Below are positions 57,801 to 64,000 of a DNA stretch of 64,000 bases, one piece after another. The stretch is taken from assembly GCF_018390695.1 (NCBI RefSeq), contig NZ_JAHBGF010000046.1:62001-126000 (forward strand), written 5' to 3'. The notes under the pieces were generated by a model, which saw only the letters and a program-made list of their open reading frames with translations, was not told the DNA's origin and did no database searches. The stretch comes from Ancylobacter sonchi. Lineage in GTDB: Bacteria; Pseudomonadota; Alphaproteobacteria; Rhizobiales; Xanthobacteraceae. Within the stretch, counting starts at the first letter, position 1. The number at the start of each line of letters is the position of its first letter. The position numbers and the translations under genes are program-made.

Positions 57801-58283
57801 AAGGGGCCGAACATCATGATCGGCTATCTGCGCGCCGAGGCGCCTGGCGTGCTGGAGCCGCCGGAGGCGGGGTGGCACGACACCGGCGATATCGTCGCGC
57901 TCGACGAGGAGGGCTTCGTCGCCATTCGCGGCCGCGCCAAGCGCTTCGCCAAGGTCGCCGGCGAGATGGTCTCGCTGGCTGCCGTCGATGCCATGGTGGC
58001 GGCGCTGCGGCCGGATGCCGAGCATGTCGCCGTCGCCGTGCCCGACGCGAGGAAGGGCGAGCGCATCCTCCTGCTCACCACCGCCACCGACCTGACCCGC
58101 GGGGCACTGCAGGCGCATGGCCGCGAGATCGGCGCGACCGAGCTGATGATCCCGGCCGAGATCCTGCCGATGGACAGCCTGCCATTGCTGGGTTCCGGCA
58201 AGGTCGACTTCATGGCGGCGCGGCGCACGGCGCTCGAGGCGATAGCGGCCCGCAGCGTCGCGCCGCGCGGCGGCGAGGCGTGA
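54870..58283 (+). CDS. Aas-like acyltransferase/acyl-ACP synthetase with MFS domain
   Basis: About 1137 residues in three domains. First is an MFS-type lysophospholipid flippase domain (1-430; FFSAFNDNFVKNALALLILY at the start). Next is a PlsC acyltransferase (about 430-620) with NHVSFLDAP and FPEGRITVTG. Last is an AMP-binding acyl-ACP/CoA synthetase (about 650-1137) with FILFTSGSEGVPKGVVLSH and a GYGVTECSPVVAVN region. It would import lysophospholipid, activate a fatty acid and re-acylate it. ATG 54870 lies 10 bases from AGGGAG. GTG 54861 is too close to that site. It shares an operon with tetR, overlapping by 4 bases. Confidence 0.92.
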   Translation: MFTLLMKSRRFAPLFWAQFFSAFNDNFVKNALALLILYGMGETHGGALVTAAGGVFILPFFLLSALGGQLADRYDKALVARRLKFAEIWIILVAVIGFVLQSLPLLFVGLFFMGALSALFGPVKYGILPDHLAKQELVSGNALIEMATFIAILAGTLGGAIAITHTGEWSVAVFTFAVTVLTWLAARFIPPTGPAAPDLRIDANIFRATARLLGELRTRRPVWIGALIVSWFWLVGAVVLSLLPTMVREDIGGDQSVVTLFLLLFTVGVAIGSTLAAKLSEGHILLALVPLSGLTMGIFALLIAWAIAGEPAPGALIGWWEFLTTGCGPWIALALTGLAASGGAFVVPTFAYVQSEAPEDQRARVIAANNVLNAAFMTGAAVIVALLQFAGAGVSLLMMLVGLSTLLVAAAVGRAFQGHVLRDLIRVIFRVVFRVEVTGAEHLRASGERTVVAINHVSFLDAPLIMALLDNDPIFAVDAGIAQRWWIKPFLKMVRAFPLDPTRPLATRDLIRLVQQGETLVIFPEGRITVTGSIMKIYDGSALIADKSEAQIVPVRIEGLEQTPFSRLTPDQTRKRWFPKVRVTILPPRRLKVDPELFGRKRRRAAGAGLYDVMSDLVFETSHTGITLYEAVEATADRLGRKRMIVEDPLGTQLTYSKLLLGAKILGAKLAALTGPGETVGVLLPNAAGIAVVLLGLHRHGRVPAMLNYTAGPANLVSACKTAKLTTIVTSRAFIEKARLEAELAELEKHVRIVMTEDVRASITTPDKLKGLLPARLPVKMDPDGPAFILFTSGSEGVPKGVVLSHRNVLSNVAQVAARIDFSPADIIFNVLPVFHSFGLLGGLILPIVSGTKTFLYPSPLHYRIIPELVYATNATAIFGTDTFLAGYARTANPYDFRSLRFVVAGAEPVKAETRRVWMERFGHRILEGYGVTECSPVVAVNTPMFNKAGTVGRILPGIRHRLDPVPGIEEGGRLHVKGPNIMIGYLRAEAPGVLEPPEAGWHDTGDIVALDEEGFVAIRGRAKRFAKVAGEMVSLAAVDAMVAALRPDAEHVAVAVPDARKGERILLLTTATDLTRGALQAHGREIGATELMIPAEILPMDSLPLLGSGKVDFMAARRTALEAIAARSVAPRGGEA

Positions 58284-58888
58284 GCGTGGCGAGCGCTCCC
58301 GAGAAACGCGGCCGCGACGGCGCGCGGACGCGGCTGCGCATCGAGGAGGCCGCGCTACGGCTCTTCGCGGCTCGTGGCGTTGCCGGTACTTCGGTGCGGG
58401 ATATCGCCGAGGCGGTCGGGGTGTCGGAGGGTGCTCTCTACCGCCATTTCGCCTCCAAGGAGGAGCTGGCGCGGGCGCTCTTCCTCGATCGCTATGCCGT
58501 GCTGGCGCAGGCGATTCGCGAGATCGGCCAGATACATAGGGATCTGCCGTCGCGGCTGGCGGCGATGGTTCGCCTCGGCTGCACGCTGTTCGACGAGGAG
58601 CCGGCGCTGTTCGCCTATCTCCTGATCAACCAGCACGACCACCTTGCCCATGTGCCGGACGATCCGGCACGCAACGCGGTGGCGGCGCTGGCGGAACTGC
58701 TCTCAGACAGCGCCGCCAACCTGCCGCAGCCGCCGGCATTGGCGGCGGCGATGGCACTGGGGCTGCTGGTGCAGCCGGCGGCGTTCGCGCTCTATGGTCG
58801 GCTGGAGGGGCCGCTGTCGCGCCACGCCCCGGTCATCACCGAGGGCGTGCTGCGCCTTTGCATGCCGGACGGCACAGCAGAAAGATAA
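58280..58888 (+). CDS. TetR family transcriptional regulator
   Basis: 202 residues starting at GTG 58280, whose codon overlaps the aas stop (GTGA). The N-terminal HTH is ALRLFAARGVAGTSVRDIAE then AVGVSEGALYRHFASKEELA, classical TetR. The C-terminal ligand domain is not assignable by eye, but the company of Aas suggests an acyl-CoA or fatty acid effector. It probably represses its own operon through the palindrome at 54825-54852, a negative feedback loop with the regulator last in the operon. Confidence 0.9.
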   Translation: MSVASAPEKRGRDGARTRLRIEEAALRLFAARGVAGTSVRDIAEAVGVSEGALYRHFASKEELARALFLDRYAVLAQAIREIGQIHRDLPSRLAAMVRLGCTLFDEEPALFAYLLINQHDHLAHVPDDPARNAVAALAELLSDSAANLPQPPALAAAMALGLLVQPAAFALYGRLEGPLSRHAPVITEGVLRLCMPDGTAER

Positions 58889-58892
58889 GCGA

Positions 58893-59213
58893 TCAGAACA
58901 GCTTGAGGCCAGGCGGGATCGGCAGGCCGGCGGTGAGCGCCTGCGTGCGCTCCTGGATCAGCCGCTCGCCCTTGCCGCGGGCGTCGCTGTGGGCGGCGAC
59001 GATCAAATCCTCAAGGATTTCAGCCTCTTCCGGCTTGATCAGGCTGGGGTCGATGGTGACGCCCTTCAGCGCGCCCTTGGCGCTCATGACGACCTTCACC
59101 ATGCCGCCGCCGGAGACACCCTCGACCTCGATGGCGTCGAGCTCGGCCTGCATCTGCTCCATGCGGGCCTGCATCTCCTTCACCTTGGACATCATGCCGA
59201 GCAGGTCTTTCAT
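58893..59213 (-). CDS. YbaB/EbfC family nucleoid-associated protein
   Basis: 106 residues. A helix LLGMMSKVKEMQARMEQMQA is followed by the conserved VEGVSGGGMVKVVMSAKGAL strands and the IDPSLIKPEEAEILEDLI helix, all typical of YbaB. The dimer binds DNA with little sequence preference. It lies 54 bases downstream of dnaX on the same strand, the classical dnaX-ybaB arrangement (recR is not next to it). It converges with tetR, ending 5 bases away. Confidence 0.95.
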   Translation of the reverse strand: MKDLLGMMSKVKEMQARMEQMQAELDAIEVEGVSGGGMVKVVMSAKGALKGVTIDPSLIKPEEAEILEDLIVAAHSDARGKGERLIQERTQALTAGLPIPPGLKLF

Positions 59214-59267
59214 AGCGGACTCCTTAACCAGTAAACGTGTCGCGCAAAAGCACGCAGAAACAAGGGA

Positions 59268-61253
59268 TTAGAACTCGATCTCGTCATCGGCGCCCGGGCC
59301 GTCGTCGCGGGCGGCCATGAGGTCGTCGTCGCTCGCATAGTCGTCGAGCGCGGGGGGAATCTCCGCCGTGGTGCGCACATCGACGATCTTGGCGCCGGGG
59401 AAACGCGAGAGCACCGCTTCCACCAGCGGGTTCGCCTGCACGTCGCTGAGCAGGGTTTCGCGGGCGGATTTTGCTTGTTCCGCAACGGTTTGCTCGCCCT
59501 GCTCGCGGGAGAGGGCCACCAGCCAGCGCCGGCCGGTCCAGTCGCTGAGCTTGTTCTGCAGCTCGGTGACGAGGCTGGCGCCGGCCTCCGAGGTGAGGGC
59601 GATTTCCAGCCTGCCATCCTCGAAGGCGACAGGCCGGACGTGATTCTCCAATGAAAACTTGAGCTTGAGGTCACGACGGGTGGAGGCGAGGGCCACCAGA
59701 TCCGCCATGGTCTCGATGCGGATGCCCGGCGCCGCCTCTGCCGGCCGCTCGGCCGGGCGTGGGGTCTCGGTGCGGCTGGCGAGCGCGAGATGCGAGGCCG
59801 GTGCGGTGGCCGATGCGGCCGACGGCGCCGTCGCGGTGGCCGGTGAGGCCAGTTGCCTCGACATCGGGGCCGATTGCAGGGCGGCGGCGGTCGCCGTCCC
59901 GGATGAGCGCGCCTGCGGCGCCGAGGTGGGAGCGCCGGAGGAGGGGGCACCGAGGCGGGGCGAGGGGGCCTCGCCGCCACCCGTAGTGCCTTCGAGGTCG
60001 CGCAGCTTGCGCAGCGCCTCGTCGGGGGTCGGCAGGTCGCTGGCATAGGCGAGGCGGACGAGGGCCATCTCCGCCGCCTGCATGGGCTTGGCCGCCTGCT
60101 GCACCTCGGCGAGGCCCTTGACGAGCATCTGCCACGCGCGGGCCAGCACCCGCATCGACAGCCCCTCGGCGAGCGCCCGGCCACGCACCCGCTCGGCCTC
60201 GACCAGCGCCGCGTCCTCGGCCGCCTGCGGCAGGATCTTCAGCCGCGTCACCAGATGGGTGAACTCGGCGAGGTCGGCGATCACCACCGCCGGGTCGGCG
60301 CCGGTGTCGTACTGCTCGCGCAGCTCGACCAGGGCGTTGCCGATATCGCCCTTCATCAGCGATTCGAACAGGTCGATGACCCGGCCGCGATCGGCGAGGC
60401 CCAGCAGCGAGCGCACCTGTTCGGCATGCACCGTGCCGCTTCCATGGGCGATGGCCTGGTCGAGCAGGGAGAGCGAATCGCGCACCGAGCCTTCCGCCGC
60501 GCGGGCGACCAGGCTGAGCGCCTCGGCATCGATGGTGACGCCTTCCGCCTCGCAGATGCCGCGCAGGTGGTGGGCGAGCACGCCGGAATCGATGCGCCGC
60601 AGATCGAAGCGCTGGCAGCGCGACAGCACCGTCACCGGCACCTTGCGGATCTCGGTGGTGGCGAAGACGAATTTCACATGCTCCGGCGGCTCCTCCAGCG
60701 TCTTCAGCAGGCCGTTGAAGGCCGCCGTGGAGAGCATGTGCACTTCGTCGATGATGAACACCTTGTAGCGCGCCAGCACCGGCTTGTAGCGGGCCGCTTC
60801 GATGATCTCGCGCACATCGCCGATGCCGGTATTGGAGGCGGCGTCCATCTCCTGCACGTCGACATGGCGCGATTCGATGATGTCGCGGCAATGCCGACCA
60901 AGCTCGGGCATGTCGAGCGTGGGGGCGCCGCCGCCCGCCGGGCCGTCCATCGGCTCGTAATTGAGTGCGCGGGCTAGGATGCGGGCGGTGGTCGTCTTGC
61001 CGACCCCGCGCACCCCGGTGAGGATATAGGCCTGCGCGATGCGGCCCGAGGCGAAGGCGTTGCGCAGCGTGCGCACCATCGCCTCCTGCCCGATCAGATC
61101 GGCGAAGGTCTGCGGCCGGTACTTGCGGGCGAGCACCCGATAGGGCGTCGCCGGGCCGGTCGACGACGAGGCCACAGCCGGGGCAAGGCCGAGCATCGCG
61201 TTGTCATCTGGCATCGCGTCGTCGTCGGGCATGTCGGGGCGATCCGCGCTCAT
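59268..61253 (-). CDS. dnaX: DNA polymerase III gamma/tau subunit
   Basis: 661 residues, full-length tau. It powers the clamp loader and links polymerase cores. AAA+ motifs are visible: KYRPQTFADLIGQE, Walker A GVRGVGKT (80-87), IIDEVHMLST and the sensor ATTEIRKVPVTVLSRCQRFD. The zinc module between Walker A and B retains one cysteine (GRHC) instead of four, as commonly seen in alphaproteobacteria. A Pro/Ala/Ser-rich linker (about 420-520) precedes the tau C-terminal domain. The first ~35 acidic residues before TPYRVLARKYRPQ are variable. ffs is encoded upstream on the same strand. Confidence 0.96.
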   Translation of the reverse strand: MSADRPDMPDDDAMPDDNAMLGLAPAVASSSTGPATPYRVLARKYRPQTFADLIGQEAMVRTLRNAFASGRIAQAYILTGVRGVGKTTTARILARALNYEPMDGPAGGGAPTLDMPELGRHCRDIIESRHVDVQEMDAASNTGIGDVREIIEAARYKPVLARYKVFIIDEVHMLSTAAFNGLLKTLEEPPEHVKFVFATTEIRKVPVTVLSRCQRFDLRRIDSGVLAHHLRGICEAEGVTIDAEALSLVARAAEGSVRDSLSLLDQAIAHGSGTVHAEQVRSLLGLADRGRVIDLFESLMKGDIGNALVELREQYDTGADPAVVIADLAEFTHLVTRLKILPQAAEDAALVEAERVRGRALAEGLSMRVLARAWQMLVKGLAEVQQAAKPMQAAEMALVRLAYASDLPTPDEALRKLRDLEGTTGGGEAPSPRLGAPSSGAPTSAPQARSSGTATAAALQSAPMSRQLASPATATAPSAASATAPASHLALASRTETPRPAERPAEAAPGIRIETMADLVALASTRRDLKLKFSLENHVRPVAFEDGRLEIALTSEAGASLVTELQNKLSDWTGRRWLVALSREQGEQTVAEQAKSARETLLSDVQANPLVEAVLSRFPGAKIVDVRTTAEIPPALDDYASDDDLMAARDDGPGADDEIEF

Positions 61254-61449
61254 GGTGCCTTCATAGCATCGCGGGGGGACGGGAATGCAACGCCGCCGAG
61301 CCGGGGGGCGGAAAAAACCGGGGAAGGCGGCCGGCCCGGGCGCGGCGAGGGAGAGCCGATATGCCCCGGCGGAGAGACCACGGCGGTGGCCCGCAGGCGA
61401 CGGCTCTCAATGTGCGGAGGAATGCCCGGCAGCGGCGGGCAAAGAGGGT

Positions 61450-61544
61450 GGGAGGCTGACATGCGACCCGAGACGGGCTCGTTGGGGCTGCTTCCTTCCG
61501 GACCTGACCCGGTTGGCGAGTGGCTCGTCCACCGCCAACCTCCC
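61450..61544 (-). ncRNA. ffs: Signal recognition particle RNA (4.5S)
   Basis: On the minus strand the region contains GGTCAGGTCCGGAAGGAAGC followed by AGCC, the SRP RNA signature covering the tetraloop domain that binds Ffh. The 5' GGGAGG (61539-61544) pairs with the 3' CCTCCC (61450-61455), and TTGGCG/CGCCAA arms extend the hairpin, giving about 95 nucleotides, the size of the small bacterial SRP RNA. It guides membrane proteins to SecYEG with Ffh. CCCTCTTTG follows the 3' end. It lies upstream of dnaX, a frequent neighbour in alphaproteobacteria. End points are accurate to a few bases. Confidence 0.92.
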
Positions 61545-61550
61545 GGCGCC

Positions 61551-61579
61551 TATATCGGGCAGATGCGCCCGCGATGCAA
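61551..61579 (-). promoter_or_regulatory. ffs promoter
   Basis: On the minus strand TTGCAT (61574-61579), a 17-base spacer and GATATA (61551-61556) end 6 bases before the first G of the SRP RNA. The spacing fits initiation directly at its 5' end. Confidence 0.65.
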
Positions 61580-61793
61580 GGGGCGGCTGCGTGTCCATCT
61601 GCCCGATAGAGCTGCTGGCAAAGTGATGCGCCGGTGCGGGGAGGCGACCGGCGCCCGTCGGACGGCCCGGCCCAGCGGGGGGCACGAAGCTCCGCGTCGC
61701 CGCCGGGCCGGCATGGACGCCGCTCGGCACGTCGGCATGGCCCCGCGCGCGGCGAGCCGCTATAGAGGGCGCGCAGGGAGGACGGGGCAGCGA

Positions 61794-62228
61794 ATGGACG
61801 ACATGACGACTTCCGACGGTTTCACCCTCGACACCCGGCTGGCGGCCGACACCTTCCCCATCGTCGAGCTTCGGCGCTCGACGCTGCTGCTGATGAACGA
61901 CGCCCGCTATCCCTGGCTGATCCTGGTGCCGCGCCTCGCCGATGCGCGCGAGCTGATCGACCTCGACCCGGCGACCCGCGCGGTGGTGATGCACGAGCTC
62001 GACCAGGCAGCGCGGGCGCTGAAGCAGCTGACCTCCTGCGACAAGCTGAACGTCGCGGCGCTGGGCAACATGGTGCCGCAGCTGCACATCCACATCATCG
62101 CCCGCTTCGCCACCGACGCCGCCTGGCCGAACCCGGTCTGGGGGCGCGGCGCGCCGGTGCCCTATGCCAGCGCGGCGGCGCAGGACCTGATCGCGCCGCT
62201 GAAGGCCGCGCTGGAGGACAGAAATTGA
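61794..62228 (+). CDS. HIT domain protein
   Basis: 144 residues. The histidine triad region reads VPQLHIHIIARF (95-105) with His98 and His100, the alphaproteobacterial variant in which the third position is hydrophobic. WLILVPRLADARELIDLDP is the conserved strand-helix before it. HIT proteins hydrolyse nucleotide phosphoramidates or dinucleoside polyphosphates. ATG 61794 has GGGGCAG about 4 bases before it. The frame is open upstream across the antisense of ffs, which is not coding. Its stop overlaps the nudC start, so the two nucleotide hydrolases are coupled. Confidence 0.9.
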   Translation: MDDMTTSDGFTLDTRLAADTFPIVELRRSTLLLMNDARYPWLILVPRLADARELIDLDPATRAVVMHELDQAARALKQLTSCDKLNVAALGNMVPQLHIHIIARFATDAAWPNPVWGRGAPVPYASAAAQDLIAPLKAALEDRN

Positions 62229-63193
62229 GCGTGGGGGATGTCGACACCGCCGGACTGGGTGAATGGCCGCATCTCGGCTACAGCGCCTTCCGGCTCGACC
62301 GGGCCAGCGACCGGCGCGCCCGCATGCCGGAATTCCTTGCCGATCCGCGTGCCCGCGCCTGCCTGATCGCCGGCGAGACCGTGGTACTGGCGCGGCGCGG
62401 CGAGGGGCCGCACGGGGCCATGCTGCCGCTCGCCGAGGCGGTGGCGCTGGGCGGACGCACCGCCGAGGCCTGCCTGCTCGGGCTCGATGACGCGGGCGCG
62501 GTGCCGCACATGGTGCTGCCGCTGCACGCGGCGTCGGCCGGGGCGCTGGCCGAGCGGGAGGAGCTCCTGCTCACCGATTTGCGCTCCATCGCGGTGCAGG
62601 GGCTGGTGTCGCGCGAGGAGCTCGCCGAACTCGCCTGCGCCAAGGCGATGCTGGCCTGGCACGCCCGGCGCAGCTTCTGCTCGAACTGCGGCACCCGGCT
62701 GGAGGTGGCGGAGGCCGGCTGGCGGCGCGAATGCCCGCATTGCGGCGCGCAGCACTTCCCGCGCACCGACCCGGTGGCGATCATGCTCACCATCGACGGC
62801 GACGCGTGCCTGCTCGGCCGCTCCGCCCGCTTCGCGCCGGGCATGTGGTCGTGCCTCGCCGGCTTCGTCGAGCCGGGCGAGACCTTCGAGGAGGCGGCGC
62901 GGCGCGAGACCCTCGAGGAGGCCGGCATCCGCACCGGGGCGGCGCGCTATCTGTGCTCGCAGCCCTGGCCGTTCCCGATGTCGGTGATGATCGGCTTCCA
63001 TCTCGAAGCGGCGAGCCGGGAGATCCGCATCGACGACAACGAGCTGGAAGGCGCGCGCTGGTTCCACCGCGACGAGGCGCGGCTACTGCTGACCCGCACC
63101 CATCCGGACGGGCTGGTGGCGCCGCCGCCGATGGCGATCGCCCACCACCTGATCCGCGCCTTCGTCGAAGGCCGCGACCCGCCGGCGGGATGA
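62225..63193 (+). CDS. nudC: NAD(+) diphosphatase (RNA de-NADding enzyme) NudC
   Basis: 322 residues. A zinc ribbon (CSNCGTRLEVAEAGWRRECP with HCG) is followed by the Nudix box GFVEPGETFEEAARRETLEE ending AG, and by the NudC-specific SQPWPFPMS motif that selects NAD. It splits NAD(H) into NMN(H) and AMP and removes NAD caps from RNA. The start is TTG 62225, 7 bases after GGAGG and overlapping the HIT stop (TTGA). GTG 62231 is the alternative. Confidence 0.94.
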   Translation: MSVGDVDTAGLGEWPHLGYSAFRLDRASDRRARMPEFLADPRARACLIAGETVVLARRGEGPHGAMLPLAEAVALGGRTAEACLLGLDDAGAVPHMVLPLHAASAGALAEREELLLTDLRSIAVQGLVSREELAELACAKAMLAWHARRSFCSNCGTRLEVAEAGWRRECPHCGAQHFPRTDPVAIMLTIDGDACLLGRSARFAPGMWSCLAGFVEPGETFEEAARRETLEEAGIRTGAARYLCSQPWPFPMSVMIGFHLEAASREIRIDDNELEGARWFHRDEARLLLTRTHPDGLVAPPPMAIAHHLIRAFVEGRDPPAG

Positions 63194-63229
63194 ACCCGCC
63201 GCGCGGGAGCGTCAGCGGTTAGCGGGTCA

Positions 63230-63301
63230 ACGCTTGGCGAGTAGACGCTTGGCAAGTAGACGCTTGGCAATTCGACGTTTGGCAGGTCAACGTTTGGCCA
63301 G
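63230..63301. repeat. 15-base tandem repeat, about 4.8 copies
   Basis: Units start at 63230, 63245, 63260, 63275 and 63290 (the last partial), for example ACGCTTGGCGAGTAG and ACGCTTGGCAAGTAG. A more diverged unit may precede them. The last units enter the 3' end of the minus-strand gene that stops at 63287. Read in that gene's frame each unit encodes Ala-Lys-Arg plus two residues. Confidence 0.9.
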
Positions 63302-63814
63302 CGCCGCCCTCTCGATGCTCTTGGCGAAAAGCGGCGTCTCGCCCTGATTGTGGACCGACGACGCCTTCTGGCGGGCGGCGGCGGCCTCCTCGAAGGCGAT
63401 GCCGTGCTCCTTGATGAAGGCGTCGAAGGCATCGGTGGCGCGGGCGGTGACGCTGTTGCGGTATTCGACGCGGCCGTCTTCCAGCTGCCGGGCGGAGAGC
63501 TCCCAGGTCACTTCCGAGGTGGAACGGCCCTGAGGCCCGAAGACGTCGGTGATCGAGACGAGCTTCAGATCGTGCGGATCGGCGTGGTGCTCGACATAGT
63601 TCTGCACCAGCAGCGCCCCGCCGATACGCTCCACATTGATCGACATGCGGGTACCGTCATCGGCGAAGGTCGCGCCGCAGGCGATGTGGTCCGGCGAGCA
63701 GCGCTTGTACTCGGCGGTCGGCAGCGCATAGAGCCACGCGGGAATGTCGATCTTCTCGAACGGCGCGTCGATGATCGCGGTGAAGGACGACTGCGAAAGA
63801 ATGGCTCCGGCCAT
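63287..63814 (-). CDS. SRPBCC-like hypothetical protein
   Basis: 175 residues from ATG 63814, with AGGAG about 8 bases upstream. It reads as a small alpha/beta protein: SFTAIIDAPFEKIDIPAWLY, then MSINVERIGGALLVQNYVEH, SITDVFGPQGRSTSEVTWEL and a helical C-terminus. The pattern is compatible with a START/Bet v1 (SRPBCC) ligand-binding fold, but no catalytic residues are apparent and I do not recognise a named family. It ends ALAKR-stop, where the stop lies inside the 15-base tandem repeat. Confidence 0.72.
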   Translation of the reverse strand: MAGAILSQSSFTAIIDAPFEKIDIPAWLYALPTAEYKRCSPDHIACGATFADDGTRMSINVERIGGALLVQNYVEHHADPHDLKLVSITDVFGPQGRSTSEVTWELSARQLEDGRVEYRNSVTARATDAFDAFIKEHGIAFEEAAAARQKASSVHNQGETPLFAKSIERAALAKR

Positions 63815-63962
63815 GATCCTGCTCCTGCTTGGGTCCGCCTTTCGGACCGACGGGAGCATCTCATTGCGGTGCAGCATCCACCATCAGACGGTGGTTTTGC
63901 CGAGGACATCCAAAGGTTTGCCGGCCGTGACCTTCGTCTGGTCGCGGCCCGCCGCTCGCGTG

Positions 63963-64000
63963 TCAGCCCTCGCGCGTCCACGGGCGGAAATGCTTGGAGA
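63963..64000 (-). CDS. Possible C-terminal end of a gene entering from the right edge
   Basis: The last 38 bases on the minus strand can be read SKHFRPWTREG then TGA (63963-63965). The residues have a protein-like mix and fit a reading frame coming from outside the window. Too little is present to name it. The 148 bases between it and the SRPBCC-like gene hold no gene. Confidence 0.25.
   Translation of the reverse strand, partial: SKHFRPWTREG

Noticed and set aside
54822-58118. A 1098-codon open frame on the minus strand opposite the aas gene
   Set aside because: It is His/Arg/Gly/Asp-rich and resembles no protein. It is the antisense image of the clearly recognisable MFS-PlsC-AMP-binding gene in GC-rich DNA.
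61386-61793. N-terminal extension of the HIT protein by about 136 codons
   Set aside because: It crosses the SRP RNA gene antisense and has no similarity to HIT proteins. A ribosome-site-supported ATG lies at 61794.
63878-63898. CCACC-GGTGG hairpin followed by TTTT near the right edge
   Set aside because: The stem is only five pairs and no plus-strand gene ends nearby, so it is unlikely to be a terminator.

Overview
The window is chromosomal DNA from an alphaproteobacterium, most likely a Hyphomicrobiales member close to Xanthobacteraceae. This is inferred from very high GC, the split b/b' ATP synthase Fo cluster, the long-form HisG paired with HisZ, a DnaX lacking most zinc-site cysteines, a RibB with a degenerate GTP-cyclohydrolase-like tail, and a ccoNOQP-GHIS locus behind an FNR/FixK box. 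I see no tRNA, rRNA, CRISPR array, prophage block or complete insertion sequence. Most of the window is dense core chromosome with small accessory insertions.

Layout. 1-4.7 kb: a cut DMT exporter, an Lrp/AsnC regulator with a perfect palindrome between them, and smc. 4.8-7.9 kb: the Fo operon atpI-B-E-F'-F with a recognisable sigma70 promoter and a terminator. 8-10.2 kb: an M15 peptidase gene broken by a one-base frameshift, convergent with a SleB-type cell-wall hydrolase. 10.2-15.4 kb: threonylcarbamoyl-AMP synthase, a histone-deacetylase-like amidohydrolase, xseB, two small cysteine-bearing DUF genes, and a coupled hydrolase/ICMT-like methyltransferase pair. 15.7-20.6 kb: dxs (TTG start), tlyA, a DUF1097 membrane protein and a TrmA/RlmD-type RNA methyltransferase. 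20.8-29 kb: DUF1194, an HTH-RibB fusion, aroC, a CNNM/CBS protein, an orphan Flp pilin and hrpB. 29-36.3 kb: a double peptidoglycan hydrolase, a class III aminotransferase, a membrane TPR regulator-like protein and a two-gene phosphonate cassette. 36.3-43.4 kb: palindromic repeats, hisS, a quinone oxidoreductase, hisZ-hisG and cysG. 43.5-45.3 kb: yqhA-like, msrA and a small membrane protein. 45.4-54.8 kb: the complete cbb3 oxidase locus ccoNOQP-ccoGHIS plus an MFS transporter. 54.8-58.9 kb: an Aas-like lipid remodelling gene and its TetR regulator behind a near-perfect operator. 58.9-64 kb: ybaB, dnaX, the SRP RNA gene ffs on the minus strand, a HIT protein, nudC and an SRPBCC-like gene ending in a coding tandem repeat.

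Together the genes cover energy conservation (ATP synthase Fo, high-affinity oxidase with its copper ATPase and assembly factors), cofactor, isoprenoid and amino-acid synthesis (dxs, ribB, aroC, his, cysG), RNA modification and chromosome maintenance. The most unusual items are the HTH-RibB fusion with an apparently leaderless promoter whose -35 touches a perfect dyad, the amidase plus MepA-like endopeptidase fusion without a signal peptide, the in-frame pentapeptide tandem repeat lying across a stop codon, and a small family of intergenic palindromic repeats.
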